Source: Leptospira koniambonensis
Lineage (GTDB): Bacteria > Spirochaetota > Leptospiria > Leptospirales > Leptospiraceae
Assembly: GCF_004769555.1 (NCBI RefSeq)
Contig: NZ_RQFY01000001.1
Span: 682,001-746,000 of the forward strand
Direction of reading: 5' to 3'
Length of the DNA: 64,000 nt
Each line of letters starts with the position of its first letter. The stretch's first letter is position 1. Shown here piece by piece: positions 1 through 8,348 of this stretch. The notes below the pieces were generated by a model. It did not search any database. It saw nothing but the letters and a program-made list of their open reading frames with translations, and was not told where the DNA came from. Both the position numbers and the translations under genes were made by a program.

Positions 1-134
1 CCAGAGCACAAGAAAGACTTCCGGAAACTCTAGAAGAAGTTTCCTGGGACTCAGAAGAGATCCAAGAAGGACCGGAAGAAATAGTACGTTCTAAATCTAA
101 ACGCTCCAAGAACGGATTGAAAAAGAAAAAGTAA
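1..134 (+). CDS. C-terminal end of an unidentified protein (5' truncated)
   Basis: An open frame enters from the left edge and ends at TAA 132-134, giving about 43 residues. The visible tail is acidic (runs of Glu/Asp) and then strongly basic, ending in Lys-Lys-Lys-Lys. It converges with the minus-strand TetR gene that ends 9 bp further on. A charged, low-complexity C-terminus like this does not identify a family, so no function is proposed. Confidence 0.6.
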   Translation, partial: RAQERLPETLEEVSWDSEEIQEGPEEIVRSKSKRSKNGLKKKK

Positions 135-143
135 GGGGGCGGC

Positions 144-743
144 TTACTTTTTACTCTTCAATCCGGATAGGATCGCATTCACGACGGATCGTAGAAATTC
201 GATCCGATCTTCTTCTATATTATCAAATACTAGGCGAGGATGATGGAAGGCAGCAGTTCCTTCAAAAATGATCCGAGCACCCTCTTTAGACGTATTACAA
301 AAAAATAATCCTTTTTGGATCCCCTCTTGGACCATAGCTTCTAATTGTTCGTACATTGTCTGGATATGTTTTTTAACAAATGGTCTTGTTTTCTCTGCGG
401 AATTATTGAATGCAGTATAAATCCTAGGATCTGATTGGACCTTCTCTCTTTTCATCATATGGAGAGTCATGAGCCACTCTAAAATTCTTTCTTCTAATGG
501 ATTTGTTTTTGCAGAAACTTCAGCGAGAGCTAGATCAATTCGATCCAGCCATCTTTTGGAAATAGAATCGAGTAATGCTTCTTTGTCTGCGAAATGTTTA
601 TATAATGCGGCGTGGCTTAGGTTTAGATTCCTAGCCACGTCTGTAAGTTTCAAACGCTCGACACCGTTTCTTCTGATCTCAATCTCTGCGGCATCGAGCA
701 CTTTTTCTTGTAATTCTTCTGGCTTTAAACCTGTTTTAGGCAT
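144..743 (-). CDS. TetR/AcrR family transcriptional regulator
   Basis: This is a 199-residue, all-helical protein with an N-terminal TetR helix-turn-helix at about residues 15-60. The segment LTDVARNLNLSHAALYKHF matches the family's DNA-binding signature. The C-terminal two thirds is the ligand/dimerisation domain and is too divergent to suggest a ligand. ATG 741-743 lies just beyond the stop of the upstream aldo/keto reductase, so the two genes form one transcription unit. A likely target is the 12-bp inverted repeat at 1748-1788 ahead of the reductase, which would make the pair autoregulated. That is inference from position and symmetry. Confidence 0.9.
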   Translation of the reverse strand: MPKTGLKPEELQEKVLDAAEIEIRRNGVERLKLTDVARNLNLSHAALYKHFADKEALLDSISKRWLDRIDLALAEVSAKTNPLEERILEWLMTLHMMKREKVQSDPRIYTAFNNSAEKTRPFVKKHIQTMYEQLEAMVQEGIQKGLFFCNTSKEGARIIFEGTAAFHHPRLVFDNIEEDRIEFLRSVVNAILSGLKSKK

Positions 744-746
744 CTC

Positions 747-1736
747 TCATTTAACGACGAGCTGCATCGAATGAGAAGGATATCTATCTCCTTGGAAGGC
801 GCCTTCCGGAAAAGTATCATCCAGGGTTTTCACTTCTTCCGGAGTCAATTGAACCGAAAGAGCTTCTAAATTTTCCCTAAGACTTTCTCTTCTTGTGGAA
901 CCGATTAAAGGAAAAATATCTTCTCCCTTATGAAGCACCCAAGCGATAGCAAGTTGAGCAGTAGTACAACCCTTCTTCTTTGCAAGCTCTTGAAGCAGAC
1001 TCACACGCTCCAAATTCGCTTCAAGGTTTTTTCCCTGGAAACGAGGAGAAATGGATCTAAAATCAGAAACTCCCAAAGAGCTTTCTATCTTTCCTGTAAG
1101 AAGTCCTCTTCCCACAATTCCGTACGGAACGATTGCGATTCCAAGTTCTCTCGCGGTTTCTAGGAGTTCCCTCTCTATCACACGAGTTGCTAAAGAATAT
1201 TCAATTTCCAAAGCTGTGACCGGATGAACCTTATGAGCCCTTCTTAAATTTTCGGGAGAAGCTTCCGAAAGTCCGAGATAACGCACATATCCTTCCTTGA
1301 TCAGATCTGCAATTGCACCAACAGTATCCTCGATTGGAACTTCTGGATCGACCCTGGAAGCTTGGTAAATATCGATCACATCTACTCCAAGTCTAGTAAG
1401 AGAATGTGCCGCAAAGTTTTTCACAGAGTTCGGTCTAAAATCATATCCGATGAATGCACCATTTGGATTGCGAAGTCCACCGAACTTCACACTGATCACT
1501 GGTTTGTCTTTTCTACCCTTAAGCGCCTCAGAGATCAGAAGTTCGTTATGACCAATCCCATAGAAGTCACCGGTATTCAGAAAATTGATCCCTGAATCCA
1601 AGGCCTCATGGATGGTCGCTATGGATTCTGCCCTATTTCTAGTCTCTTTTGTGCCGTAAAAGTCCGACATCCCCATACAACCCAAGCCGACTTGCGAAAT
1701 CTCTGGGCCGTTTTTGCCTAATTTTCTCAGTTTCAT
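747..1736 (-). CDS. Aldo/keto reductase family oxidoreductase
   Basis: The protein has 329 residues, the usual length for an NADPH-dependent TIM-barrel aldo/keto reductase. Family landmarks are VGLGCMGMSDFYG near the N-terminus, NTGDFYGIGHNE at 54-65, ISVKFGG with Lys84, and LIGSTRRESLRENLEAL late in the protein, which matches the cofactor-binding loop. Two catalytic-tetrad positions look altered: the usual Asp of 'DTAD' reads Asn54, and the usual His after beta-4 is not a His (YQASRVDP). Tyr59 and Lys84 are kept. ATG is preceded by GGAGG. It is the first gene of an operon with the TetR gene downstream. Confidence 0.88.
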   Translation of the reverse strand: MKLRKLGKNGPEISQVGLGCMGMSDFYGTKETRNRAESIATIHEALDSGINFLNTGDFYGIGHNELLISEALKGRKDKPVISVKFGGLRNPNGAFIGYDFRPNSVKNFAAHSLTRLGVDVIDIYQASRVDPEVPIEDTVGAIADLIKEGYVRYLGLSEASPENLRRAHKVHPVTALEIEYSLATRVIERELLETARELGIAIVPYGIVGRGLLTGKIESSLGVSDFRSISPRFQGKNLEANLERVSLLQELAKKKGCTTAQLAIAWVLHKGEDIFPLIGSTRRESLRENLEALSVQLTPEEVKTLDDTFPEGAFQGDRYPSHSMQLVVK

Positions 1737-1747
1737 TTGAAACCTCC

Positions 1748-1788
1748 ATTTAGTTACAATTTACATTTTTTATAATTTGTAACTAAAT
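1748..1788. promoter_or_regulatory. 12-bp inverted-repeat operator before the AKR-TetR operon
   Basis: ATTTAGTTACAA at 1748-1759 is repeated as its exact reverse complement TTGTAACTAAAT at 1777-1788, with a 17-bp A+T-rich spacer. A perfect TATAAT lies inside (1771-1776, + strand). The site begins about 12 bp upstream of the reductase ATG. Both the perfect symmetry and the neighbouring tetR gene suggest this is the TetR operator. Confidence 0.7.
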
Positions 1789-1812
1789 TCAAGCATTTTT
1801 CCAAAAGGTTTT

Positions 1813-1828
1813 TGTGGGAGTTCCAACA
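1813..1828. repeat. Dispersed 16-bp palindromic element, copy 1 (variant)
   Basis: Reads TGTGGGAGTTCCAACA, an imperfect palindrome of the same type as copies at 4887, 5249, 20191, 23344, 25631, 31817, 45589 and 49083. It lies between the divergent AKR and thyX genes. Confidence 0.5.
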
Positions 1829-1887
1829 TTTCTTGCTTTTCGCTTTCCGACATAATACCATTCTAGCGTTCCGGAGTAGCAGATCCC

Positions 1888-3462
1888 ATGGAACACCAGA
1901 AACCAATCGTCCAACTTTTAGACGCGACCACAGAACCTTTCAACCTAGCCATAGCTTCTGCCAGAACCTGCTATTCTTCCAAGGGGATCCTTCTTCCTGA
2001 AGACATGATCCGCACAGAAAAATCCCTGGAGATCAGGGACAAGGTGGCAAAATCCACTAAGAAAGCGGGTCACCTCACCACAAGACAACATCCTCATTTT
2101 ATATTTACACTAGACAAGGTGTCTCGCCAGTTCGTTTGGTCTTTTCTGCATTCTCATCCGTACTATAACTCAGAACAGGTGAGCCAAAGATATGTAGAAG
2201 TTAAAAAGGAAAATTATTATATCCCACCTACTCTATCAGGAAAGCAAAAAGAGCTCTATCTGGAAGCGGTGGAATCTGCGTCTAACGCATATTTTGAATT
2301 TGTGGAGTTACTACATCCATTCATCCAGGACGAATATTTCTTAGTTTACAAGGCTCGCGCAAATTATCCTGAAAAATGGCAGCAACCAATTAAGAAGAAA
2401 TGTCTGGAAGTAGCGCGTTACCTTCTTCCTTTAGGAACCTATACTTATTTATATCATTCAGTAAATGGACTTACTCTTCATAGATACCATCGTTTGATGA
2501 ATTCTTTTGATGCTCCTGAAGAACAACGTTTAGTTGTAGAAGAGATGATCGAAAAAGTAAAAGAGATCGATCCTCTTTATGTGGAAGAAATGGATGATCC
2601 GATCCCTCTGGAAGAAACTGCAGAGTATAAATTTTTCAAAGACTTCTACCAAGATGGTGCTTCTGAATATAGACCGGAAGCAGCTAAAAATTTCGTAAGA
2701 GAATTCGATGAGGATATGGATAACCGTTATGCAAGACTAGTTTCCTATTCTTCTAATGGACCAGAAGTTTTGGCTTCTTCTGTTCGTGCTGTTTTAGGTT
2801 TGTCTAAAAATTCCTTAAACGACGAAGAGGCAATCCGACTCGTGATGGATCCTTCCAAAAATAAACATCTGACTTCTACACTGAATGAAACTACAATGAG
2901 CCCTCTTTCCAGAGCGATGTTCAATGTGCATTATTCTTTCAAAAAAAGGATCTCTCATTCTGCGGATAGTCAAGATCAAAGACATAGAATGGTTCCTGGT
3001 TCTCGTCCAGTGCTCATGAGCCAATATACAGGAATGCCGGATTATATCGTTCCTAAAGTAGTATTAAAATATCCTCAATTAGAAGAAACTTATAGAAGAA
3101 GAATGGATGGCATCTTCAAAAGCCTGAACCGTTTTATTGAAGCGGGTGGATCAGCTGAACATGCGTCTTATCTTCTTCCGAATGCGTTCCCTGTCCGTTT
3201 TTATGAAAGTGGTGATCTATTAAATCTTCATCATAAATGGAGAGCGAGAACCTGCTATAATGCTCAGGAAGAGATTTTTCAAGCTTCTATCAATGAACTC
3301 GTAGATTTGACAAAAGTCCAGCCTGAGATCGCAAAATGGATCAAGGCACCTTGCTGGATTCGTTTGCAAGGCGATATCAAACCATATTGCCCAGAAGGGG
3401 ATCATTATTGCGGAACGCAAGTGTGGAAAAGAGAATTAGACGAGTACGATAGAACTCTGTAG
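1888..3462 (+). CDS. thyX: FAD-dependent thymidylate synthase, double-length ThyX type
   Basis: The product would methylate dUMP to dTMP using methylene-tetrahydrofolate and FAD. At 524 residues it is about twice the standard ThyX; long forms also occur in Chlamydia. The N-terminal half keeps the frame of the signature ([11 protein letters not shown] at 61-71, then SRQF and SEQVSQRY at 95-102). Where standard ThyX has RHR-x7-S this half reads Ser-His-Pro-x7-Ser. An intact RHR ([13 protein letters not shown]) appears in the C-terminal half, and a Cys-rich tail ([10 protein letters not shown]) follows. ATG 1888 follows a GGAG. It stands alone and diverges from the AKR operon. Confidence 0.85.
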   Translation: MEHQKPIVQLLDATTEPFNLAIASARTCYSSKGILLPEDMIRTEKSLEIRDKVAKSTKKAGHLTTRQHPHFIFTLDKVSRQFVWSFLHSHPYYNSEQVSQRYVEVKKENYYIPPTLSGKQKELYLEAVESASNAYFEFVELLHPFIQDEYFLVYKARANYPEKWQQPIKKKCLEVARYLLPLGTYTYLYHSVNGLTLHRYHRLMNSFDAPEEQRLVVEEMIEKVKEIDPLYVEEMDDPIPLEETAEYKFFKDFYQDGASEYRPEAAKNFVREFDEDMDNRYARLVSYSSNGPEVLASSVRAVLGLSKNSLNDEEAIRLVMDPSKNKHLTSTLNETTMSPLSRAMFNVHYSFKKRISHSADSQDQRHRMVPGSRPVLMSQYTGMPDYIVPKVVLKYPQLEETYRRRMDGIFKSLNRFIEAGGSAEHASYLLPNAFPVRFYESGDLLNLHHKWRARTCYNAQEEIFQASINELVDLTKVQPEIAKWIKAPCWIRLQGDIKPYCPEGDHYCGTQVWKRELDEYDRTL

Positions 3463-3503
3463 TTTTCGTTTCTTTATCTGATTTCTGAAAATTTTTCCGT
3501 TAT

Positions 3504-3552
3504 AGTCTATCACATAGACTTCTCCATTTGTATCTTCCCCAAAGGAAGATAC
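3504..3552. other. Two tandem hairpins downstream of thyX
   Basis: AGTCTAT-CAC-ATAGACT (3504-3520, 7-bp stem) is followed by GTATCTTCC-ccaaa-GGAAGATAC (3530-3552, 9-bp stem). Neither is followed by a clean T-run, so they could be a weak terminator, an mRNA 3' structure or protein sites before the amidohydrolase gene. Confidence 0.45.
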
Positions 3553-3695
3553 ATGGGAAGAAAATCCTATTTCAGAAGTATGTTCTATTAGGTCCGTAAG
3601 TTTAGTCCCAGTGTTTGCAGCTTCTCTCTTTTCAAAAAAATAAAAAAAGAAGGGACTAAAAACCGATTTCGGAGTAAATCATCCTTAGATATATC

Positions 3696-4874
3696 ATGAA
3701 AACAGTTTCCCCTACAAGGACCGAAGAACTGGTCCGATACCGCAGATTCATTCACAAACATCCCGAACTCAGATATGAAGAAGTCGGGACAGCGGATTTC
3801 GTTTCTAAACATCTAGAATCCTTAGGTTATACTTTCCAATCAGGGATCGCAAAAACAGGGATCGCTTGTTTGATAGATTCAGGAAAACCAGGAAAAACAC
3901 TTCTGGTAAGAGCGGATATGGATGCACTTCCTATCTTTGAGGAGAATAAGACGGATTACACTTCTATTCATAATGGAGTTATGCATGCATGCGGTCATGA
4001 TGCTCACACTTCCGTTTTAATGGGACTCGCTTCGGAGCTAAAAGAAAATCCAAGTGCTATCGTTCCAAAAGGAAAAGTGTTGTTGGTATTCCAACCAGCC
4101 GAAGAAGGCGGACAAGGCGCAGACCGCATGATAGAAGAAGGAATATTAGAAAAATACGATGTATCTGCTGCGTTAGCACTTCATGTTTGGAATCATATCC
4201 CAGTAGGAAAAGTGGGAGTCGTAGACGGCCCGATGATGGCTGCAGTCGATGAATTCCAGATCACTGTCCAAGGAATCAGCGGCCACGGAGCAATGCCTCA
4301 ACATACAGTGGATCCTATATTAGTAGCTTCTCATATAGTTACCGCGTTACAAAGTATTGTGTCCCGAAATACTGACCCACTCGATTCTTGCGTGGTCACA
4401 GTAGGAGCTTTTCATGCAGGACATGCATTCAATGTAATTTCTGAAACTGCTGAATTAAAAGGAACGATCCGCACATTCACAAAAGAAATGTTCGATAAGG
4501 CACCTGAGTTATTCAAAAGAGTCGTAGAGAATACTGCCTCTGCTTTTGGTGCAAAGGCGACCATTCATTACGAAAGAACGAATGCTCCAACAATCAATCA
4601 TCCTGAAATGGCAAATATCGTCCGAAAGGCTTCGGAAAATATTTTGGGTCCAAACTCAGTCACAGAAGAACATGCTAAGACCATGGGCGGAGAAGACTTC
4701 TCTGCATTTTTAATGAAAGTCCCAGGATGTTACTTTTTTGTAGGCTCCATGAATGAAGAGAAGGGACTTATTCACCCGCATCATAGTTCTAAGTTTGATA
4801 TAGATGAAACTTCACTTCCAATCGGATTATCCGTGATGAAGGAAGCGATCAGACTTTACTTGGAGAATAACTGA
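3696..4874 (+). CDS. M20 family metal-dependent amidohydrolase
   Basis: This 392-residue protein belongs to the M20D group of N-acyl-amino-acid/hippurate amidohydrolases. The expected metal-site residues are visible: [14 protein letters not shown] (Cys99, His101), [15 protein letters not shown] with Glu136-Glu137, His163 in ALHVWNH, and a final His in LIHPHH. The lid domain occupies about residues 180-300. The likely reaction is hydrolysis of an acyl-amino acid amide in the cytosol; the acyl group cannot be told from sequence. It is a single-gene unit 233 bp after thyX, in the same direction. Confidence 0.88.
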   Translation: MKTVSPTRTEELVRYRRFIHKHPELRYEEVGTADFVSKHLESLGYTFQSGIAKTGIACLIDSGKPGKTLLVRADMDALPIFEENKTDYTSIHNGVMHACGHDAHTSVLMGLASELKENPSAIVPKGKVLLVFQPAEEGGQGADRMIEEGILEKYDVSAALALHVWNHIPVGKVGVVDGPMMAAVDEFQITVQGISGHGAMPQHTVDPILVASHIVTALQSIVSRNTDPLDSCVVTVGAFHAGHAFNVISETAELKGTIRTFTKEMFDKAPELFKRVVENTASAFGAKATIHYERTNAPTINHPEMANIVRKASENILGPNSVTEEHAKTMGGEDFSAFLMKVPGCYFFVGSMNEEKGLIHPHHSSKFDIDETSLPIGLSVMKEAIRLYLENN

Positions 4875-4881
4875 AGATCTA

Positions 4882-4907
4882 TCCCATGTAGGAATTCCTA
4901 CATGGGA
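4882..4907. repeat. 26-bp perfect palindrome (copy 2 of the dispersed element)
   Basis: The core TGTAGGAATTCCTACA (4887-4902) is extended by 5 matching bases on each side into a perfect 26-bp palindrome, 8 bp after the amidohydrolase stop. It could fold as a near-loopless hairpin or be a dimeric protein site. There is no T-run, so it is not a typical intrinsic terminator. Confidence 0.7.
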
Positions 4908-5280
4908 GTGGAAACCGCCCCCGCCCCTTCGCAGCGACCTTTTGAGCGCCCCATAGGAAGCGAAAAACCCGAAGGGTGACTGAGTAAAACGAAGTCAAAT
5001 TTCAAATCAAACAAACTGCATTTAAATCATCAGAAATAGGGAGCGAGAAGACGACCAACTTGCTTGAGTCGGTGACGAAAGTCAAACGAGTCGGCCTCTC
5101 CATCGATCACAATAGGTTTGACCGAAAGCAAATTTGAAAAACCGGCCCCCACCCGAGTTCGGGTGGAGGAGGTGGGCTTGTGGGAGAAGCCATTCCTCCA
5201 TACACTAAAAACCACTAAACTTCAACCACATTTTTCACCCACACTTTATGTTGGAATTCCAACATTGTGCTCCTGCCGGT
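4908..5280. other. Gene-free stretch with inverted repeats
   Basis: No convincing gene was found. The stretch holds a hairpin CCACCCGA-gt-TCGGGTGG (5149-5166), a longer-range pair CCCTTCG/CGAAGGG (about 4925-4931 and 4970-4976) and palindrome copy 3 at 5249-5264. Its base composition is more G+C-rich and uneven than neighbouring genes, as in a decayed insertion, but no coding remnant could be read. Confidence 0.4.
5249..5264. repeat. Dispersed 16-bp palindromic element, copy 3 (perfect)
   Basis: TGTTGGAATTCCAACA is a perfect palindrome ending 16 bp beyond the stop of the downstream minus-strand gene at 5281. Confidence 0.65.
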
Positions 5281-5709
5281 TCAAGCTCCCCAACGTAGAA
5301 ACTTATCTTCGTTTTTCTCAATTTCCTTTTTTATGGCCGGATTATTCTTTCCGAAAGATTGAAATCCGGAACTTAAATTCCATTCCATTTTCAAAAGTGA
5401 ACTTAAAAAACTACTAGTAGAAACATTTCTTTCATTAGCGTAACCCATTGCTTCCCAATAATCGGCCCCATAAACTCTAATCCTCTTTCGAGAATCGCTA
5501 CTTTTGACTTTTTCGAAATCAAATCTTGGAATTTTTCCTTTTTGCTTTCTCTCTCGAAAAGAAGAAATTAAAAACTGTAGGATATCCTTTGGCTCTCCTA
5601 AACAAAAGACCGCATCTCTCCAAATCGATTCCATCTCAAAAGGAATCCTCCAATCTATTTGGATCTTCCCGTTATTCTCTAAAATTTGCTTTCTAAATAC
5701 TTCTTCCAT
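5281..5709 (-). CDS. Hypothetical protein, possibly DUF1564-like
   Basis: This 142-residue basic protein has a strong ribosome binding site (AGGAG 5-7 bp before ATG 5709), which supports it as a real gene. The middle segment (LQFLISSFRERKQKGKIPRF) followed by a Tyr-rich part and NVSTSSFLSSLLKMEW loosely resembles the DUF1564 proteins that are numerous in Leptospira. That assignment is tentative. There is no signal peptide or membrane segment. It stands alone, flanked by gene-poor DNA with hairpins, as accessory genes often do. Confidence 0.6.
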   Translation of the reverse strand: MEEVFRKQILENNGKIQIDWRIPFEMESIWRDAVFCLGEPKDILQFLISSFRERKQKGKIPRFDFEKVKSSDSRKRIRVYGADYWEAMGYANERNVSTSSFLSSLLKMEWNLSSGFQSFGKNNPAIKKEIEKNEDKFLRWGA

Positions 5710-6033
5710 ATTCTCTCCTAAATGTTAGGATCGAATCCATAATATAGAACAAATATATTCAAATGAAAAACAGAATGAATATTGAAATTTTTGAATTTAG
5801 TTCGTCTTAGATCCAAATTGGTCGCTAAGACGAAAAGTTTGGAGACGTAAGTAAGAAACTGAGACATCAGCCAAACACAAAACTGACTGGCCTATTACTC
5901 TAAAAAGAATGGTCGGAATCAGCATTCCATAGAATATTATAAAAATTGAATTAAAAAACGAGAAACAAAGGTATGCAAGAGGAACCTTAATTCCATTCAG
6001 ACTCCTGTTTCTATAAGAAGAGGATCGGGTAGC
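5710..6033. other. Gene-free stretch containing a 10-bp stem hairpin
   Basis: No gene was found. TTCGTCTTAG (5801-5810) and its exact complement CTAAGACGAA (5825-5834) enclose 14 bases, a stable hairpin not followed by T residues. The rest is A+T-rich, with only the region upstream of the hypothetical gene at 5709 expected to act as a promoter. Confidence 0.5.
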
Positions 6034-7323
6034 TTATGCCCTCATTGCCTCAATCTCATCCACTTCCTTCGCAATCATAGAAGTTAGAACTACAGGACTA
6101 TCTCCATTCACAAGAACATCATCCTCAATTCGAACTCCAATTCCCCTGAAGCCTGCGGGGATCGTTTCGTCCGTAGGATCAAAATATAATCCAGGTTCTA
6201 CAGTTACAACGAGTCCGTTATGCATCGGTTTACTTTTTCCATTCTCAAAATAGCGCCCTACATCATGCACATCCATTCCTAGATAGTGGCCAGTCCTATG
6301 CATATAAAATCTGCGGTATTCACCCTTTTCAATGACCTCAGAAAGATTCCCTTTTAATAACCCAAGGTCAATCAATCCAGAAGTTAAATTTTTAACAGTC
6401 TGCTCATGAACTGCATTGAATTCTACGCCTTGTTTCGTATCCAAGATCGCTTGCTTTTGCACATCCAATACGAGTTGGTAAATTGTTCTTTGTTCTGAAG
6501 TGAATTTTTTTCCGGAAGGGAAAACACGAGTAACATCTGCGGTATAATAATCCTTCTCTGCTCCGCTATCCACTAATATAAGTTCGTTATCACCTATCCT
6601 TGCACGATTAGTTGTATAATGTAGAATAGTTGCATTTTTTCCTGCGGCGACTATATGACCATAACCTCCGCCCCAAGCACCATGTTTCAAATATTCAGAT
6701 TCCAGAATGGACTCTAATTCGAATTCGTACATTCCAACTTTGGTCTCTCTGAATAATCTTTCGTGACCGAGAGCTGTGATCCGGGAAGATTCCTTTAATT
6801 TTTCGATCTCTTCCGGGGATTTTAACATTCTCATTTCATGAAGAAAGTTTGGGATCTCCCATCTTTGAGGACCAAATTTACCTTCTCTCAATCTTCTATT
6901 CAAAGAACTGATGAGTTCGAGTAATTCTGAATCTCGTTTGGAGTCCTTTCCAAAAAAATGATATAATGTGAATTGATTAGTAAGAACGTCTGAAATTTTA
7001 GAATCCCATTCTCCAAGATCAAAACTTTGATCCAGCTCCAATCTTTTTTTGATCTCTTCTTTTCCTAGACGAATGCCAGTCCAAATTTCTTTTTCTTTAT
7101 CTTTAGGAAGAGCAAAATGTGAGGAGAAGTCTCTACGTAAAACCAAAACACCGTCTTCTTCTTCAACACCAGTCAGATAATAATAATCGGAGTCCTGTCT
7201 GAACTTATACTCTACATCTCTATTACGGATCTTTTGAGAAGCTGCAAATAGTAGCAGGACTTCCGACTCTTTTAAAAGATTCTGAACTTCTCGGATCCGT
7301 TTTCTAAAAATGTTTTGGTCCAT
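6034..7323 (-). CDS. pepP: Xaa-Pro aminopeptidase (M24B)
   Basis: The protein has 429 residues from ATG 7323. That start is preferred over the upstream in-frame ATG at 7389 because it follows an AGGAT and the upstream start would overlap the preceding gene by 64 bp. The N-terminal creatinase-like domain (about 1-165) precedes a pita-bread metallopeptidase domain. Expected metal ligands are present: Asp in LVDSGAEKD, Asp in YYTADVTR, His in HRTGHYLGMDVHDVG, Glu in VTVEPGLYF and Glu in GVRIEDDVLV. It would remove N-terminal residues preceding proline in cytosolic peptides. It is the last gene of the thiolase/GT9/pepP run, 2 bp after the GT9 stop. Confidence 0.92.
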   Translation of the reverse strand: MDQNIFRKRIREVQNLLKESEVLLLFAASQKIRNRDVEYKFRQDSDYYYLTGVEEEDGVLVLRRDFSSHFALPKDKEKEIWTGIRLGKEEIKKRLELDQSFDLGEWDSKISDVLTNQFTLYHFFGKDSKRDSELLELISSLNRRLREGKFGPQRWEIPNFLHEMRMLKSPEEIEKLKESSRITALGHERLFRETKVGMYEFELESILESEYLKHGAWGGGYGHIVAAGKNATILHYTTNRARIGDNELILVDSGAEKDYYTADVTRVFPSGKKFTSEQRTIYQLVLDVQKQAILDTKQGVEFNAVHEQTVKNLTSGLIDLGLLKGNLSEVIEKGEYRRFYMHRTGHYLGMDVHDVGRYFENGKSKPMHNGLVVTVEPGLYFDPTDETIPAGFRGIGVRIEDDVLVNGDSPVVLTSMIAKEVDEIEAMRA

Positions 7324-7325
7324 AA

Positions 7326-8348
7326 TTATCCTTTTATTAGACGAATTCCTTCTTCCACCATTCTGTCCGTATCCTGTTCTAACATACAACGAAAATGTTT
7401 TTTAGGGCAGACCCTTCCCCCATGAATACCACAAGGACGACAGTCTAGGCCGTTCACTTCTGATATAAAAACTCGACTCGCTAAAGGAGTATAACCGAAT
7501 GCAGGGATTGTGGCTCCAAAAGCAGCCAAAGTAGGAATATTGAATGCAGAAGCAAAATGAATGGGAGAAGAATCATTGGTTACAAGAAGTGCTGCACCAC
7601 TCATCAAATAACTCATCTCAGGAAGAGAAGTTTTGCCAGCAAGATTGATCCCGAAACCTTCCCCTACTTCTTCGCAAAGTTTAGAATCGCCCTTGCCTCC
7701 GGTCAGAACAATTTTCAGACCAGTTCTTTCATGCAGAAGTTTACTAACAGTTTTGAATTTATCCGCTGGCAAACGTTTTGTTTCCCAAACAGAAGAAGGA
7801 GAAACTAATATATAATTTCCTTTTTCCAAACCATTCTTTTTCATTTCGGATTGGATCCCAGTAACAGATCCCGGCTCCCAATATAGTTCAGGTTGTCTTG
7901 AAATATTTTTTCTTTCTTCTTCTGAATAGATCAAAGAAAGAAGTTTGTCCACCTCGTGTGGTCCTCTTAATAATCTAGATTTTCTTTCATTTAATAAAAA
8001 AGAAAACCCTGCTGATTTATATCCGATCCTTCTTTTAGCCCCGCTTAAAAAAGAAATAATAGAAGAACGAAATGAAAAATGTGGAGAAATACAAAGTGTA
8101 AAATTATGTTTTCTTAATTCTTTGCAAAAATCCCAAAAACCAAAAAAGGAAGATTTGATCTGTTTTTTATCCAAAGGAATAATAATATCTATCCAAGGAT
8201 TCGCTTCTAAAACAGATTCAGTCCCCTTGTTCACAACCACTGTCATTTTAGAACCAGGAAACCTCCTCTTAATCTCCCTAAAAAGTGGAGTAGTTAAGAT
8301 CAGGTCTCCTAAGAATGCAGTTTGGATGACTAAAATATTTTCAGACAT
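7326..8348 (-). CDS. Glycosyltransferase family 9 (heptosyltransferase-like)
   Basis: This is a 340-residue GT-B fold protein. The N-terminal ILVIQTAFLGDLILTTPLF and LFREIKRRFPGSKMTVVV are typical of ADP-heptose:LPS heptosyltransferases (WaaF/WaaC type). The C-terminal nucleotide-sugar region VTNDSSPIHFASAFNIPTLA is also present. It probably adds a heptose or related sugar to a lipopolysaccharide precursor at the inner membrane, but acceptor and sugar cannot be inferred. Cys-rich HGGRVCPKKHFRCML near the C-terminus is a common feature of this group. Its ATG shares one base with the stop of the upstream thiolase-like gene, indicating translational coupling. Confidence 0.85.
   Translation of the reverse strand: MSENILVIQTAFLGDLILTTPLFREIKRRFPGSKMTVVVNKGTESVLEANPWIDIIIPLDKKQIKSSFFGFWDFCKELRKHNFTLCISPHFSFRSSIISFLSGAKRRIGYKSAGFSFLLNERKSRLLRGPHEVDKLLSLIYSEEERKNISRQPELYWEPGSVTGIQSEMKKNGLEKGNYILVSPSSVWETKRLPADKFKTVSKLLHERTGLKIVLTGGKGDSKLCEEVGEGFGINLAGKTSLPEMSYLMSGAALLVTNDSSPIHFASAFNIPTLAAFGATIPAFGYTPLASRVFISEVNGLDCRPCGIHGGRVCPKKHFRCMLEQDTDRMVEEGIRLIKG

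Noticed and set aside
4882..4907. Palindrome as a Rho-independent terminator
   Set aside because: It has almost no loop and no following T-run. It fits the dispersed palindrome family better.
5118..5417. Plus-strand frame of 99 codons overlapping the start of the hypothetical gene region
   Set aside because: It lies antisense to a gene with a strong ribosome site and runs through palindromic elements.
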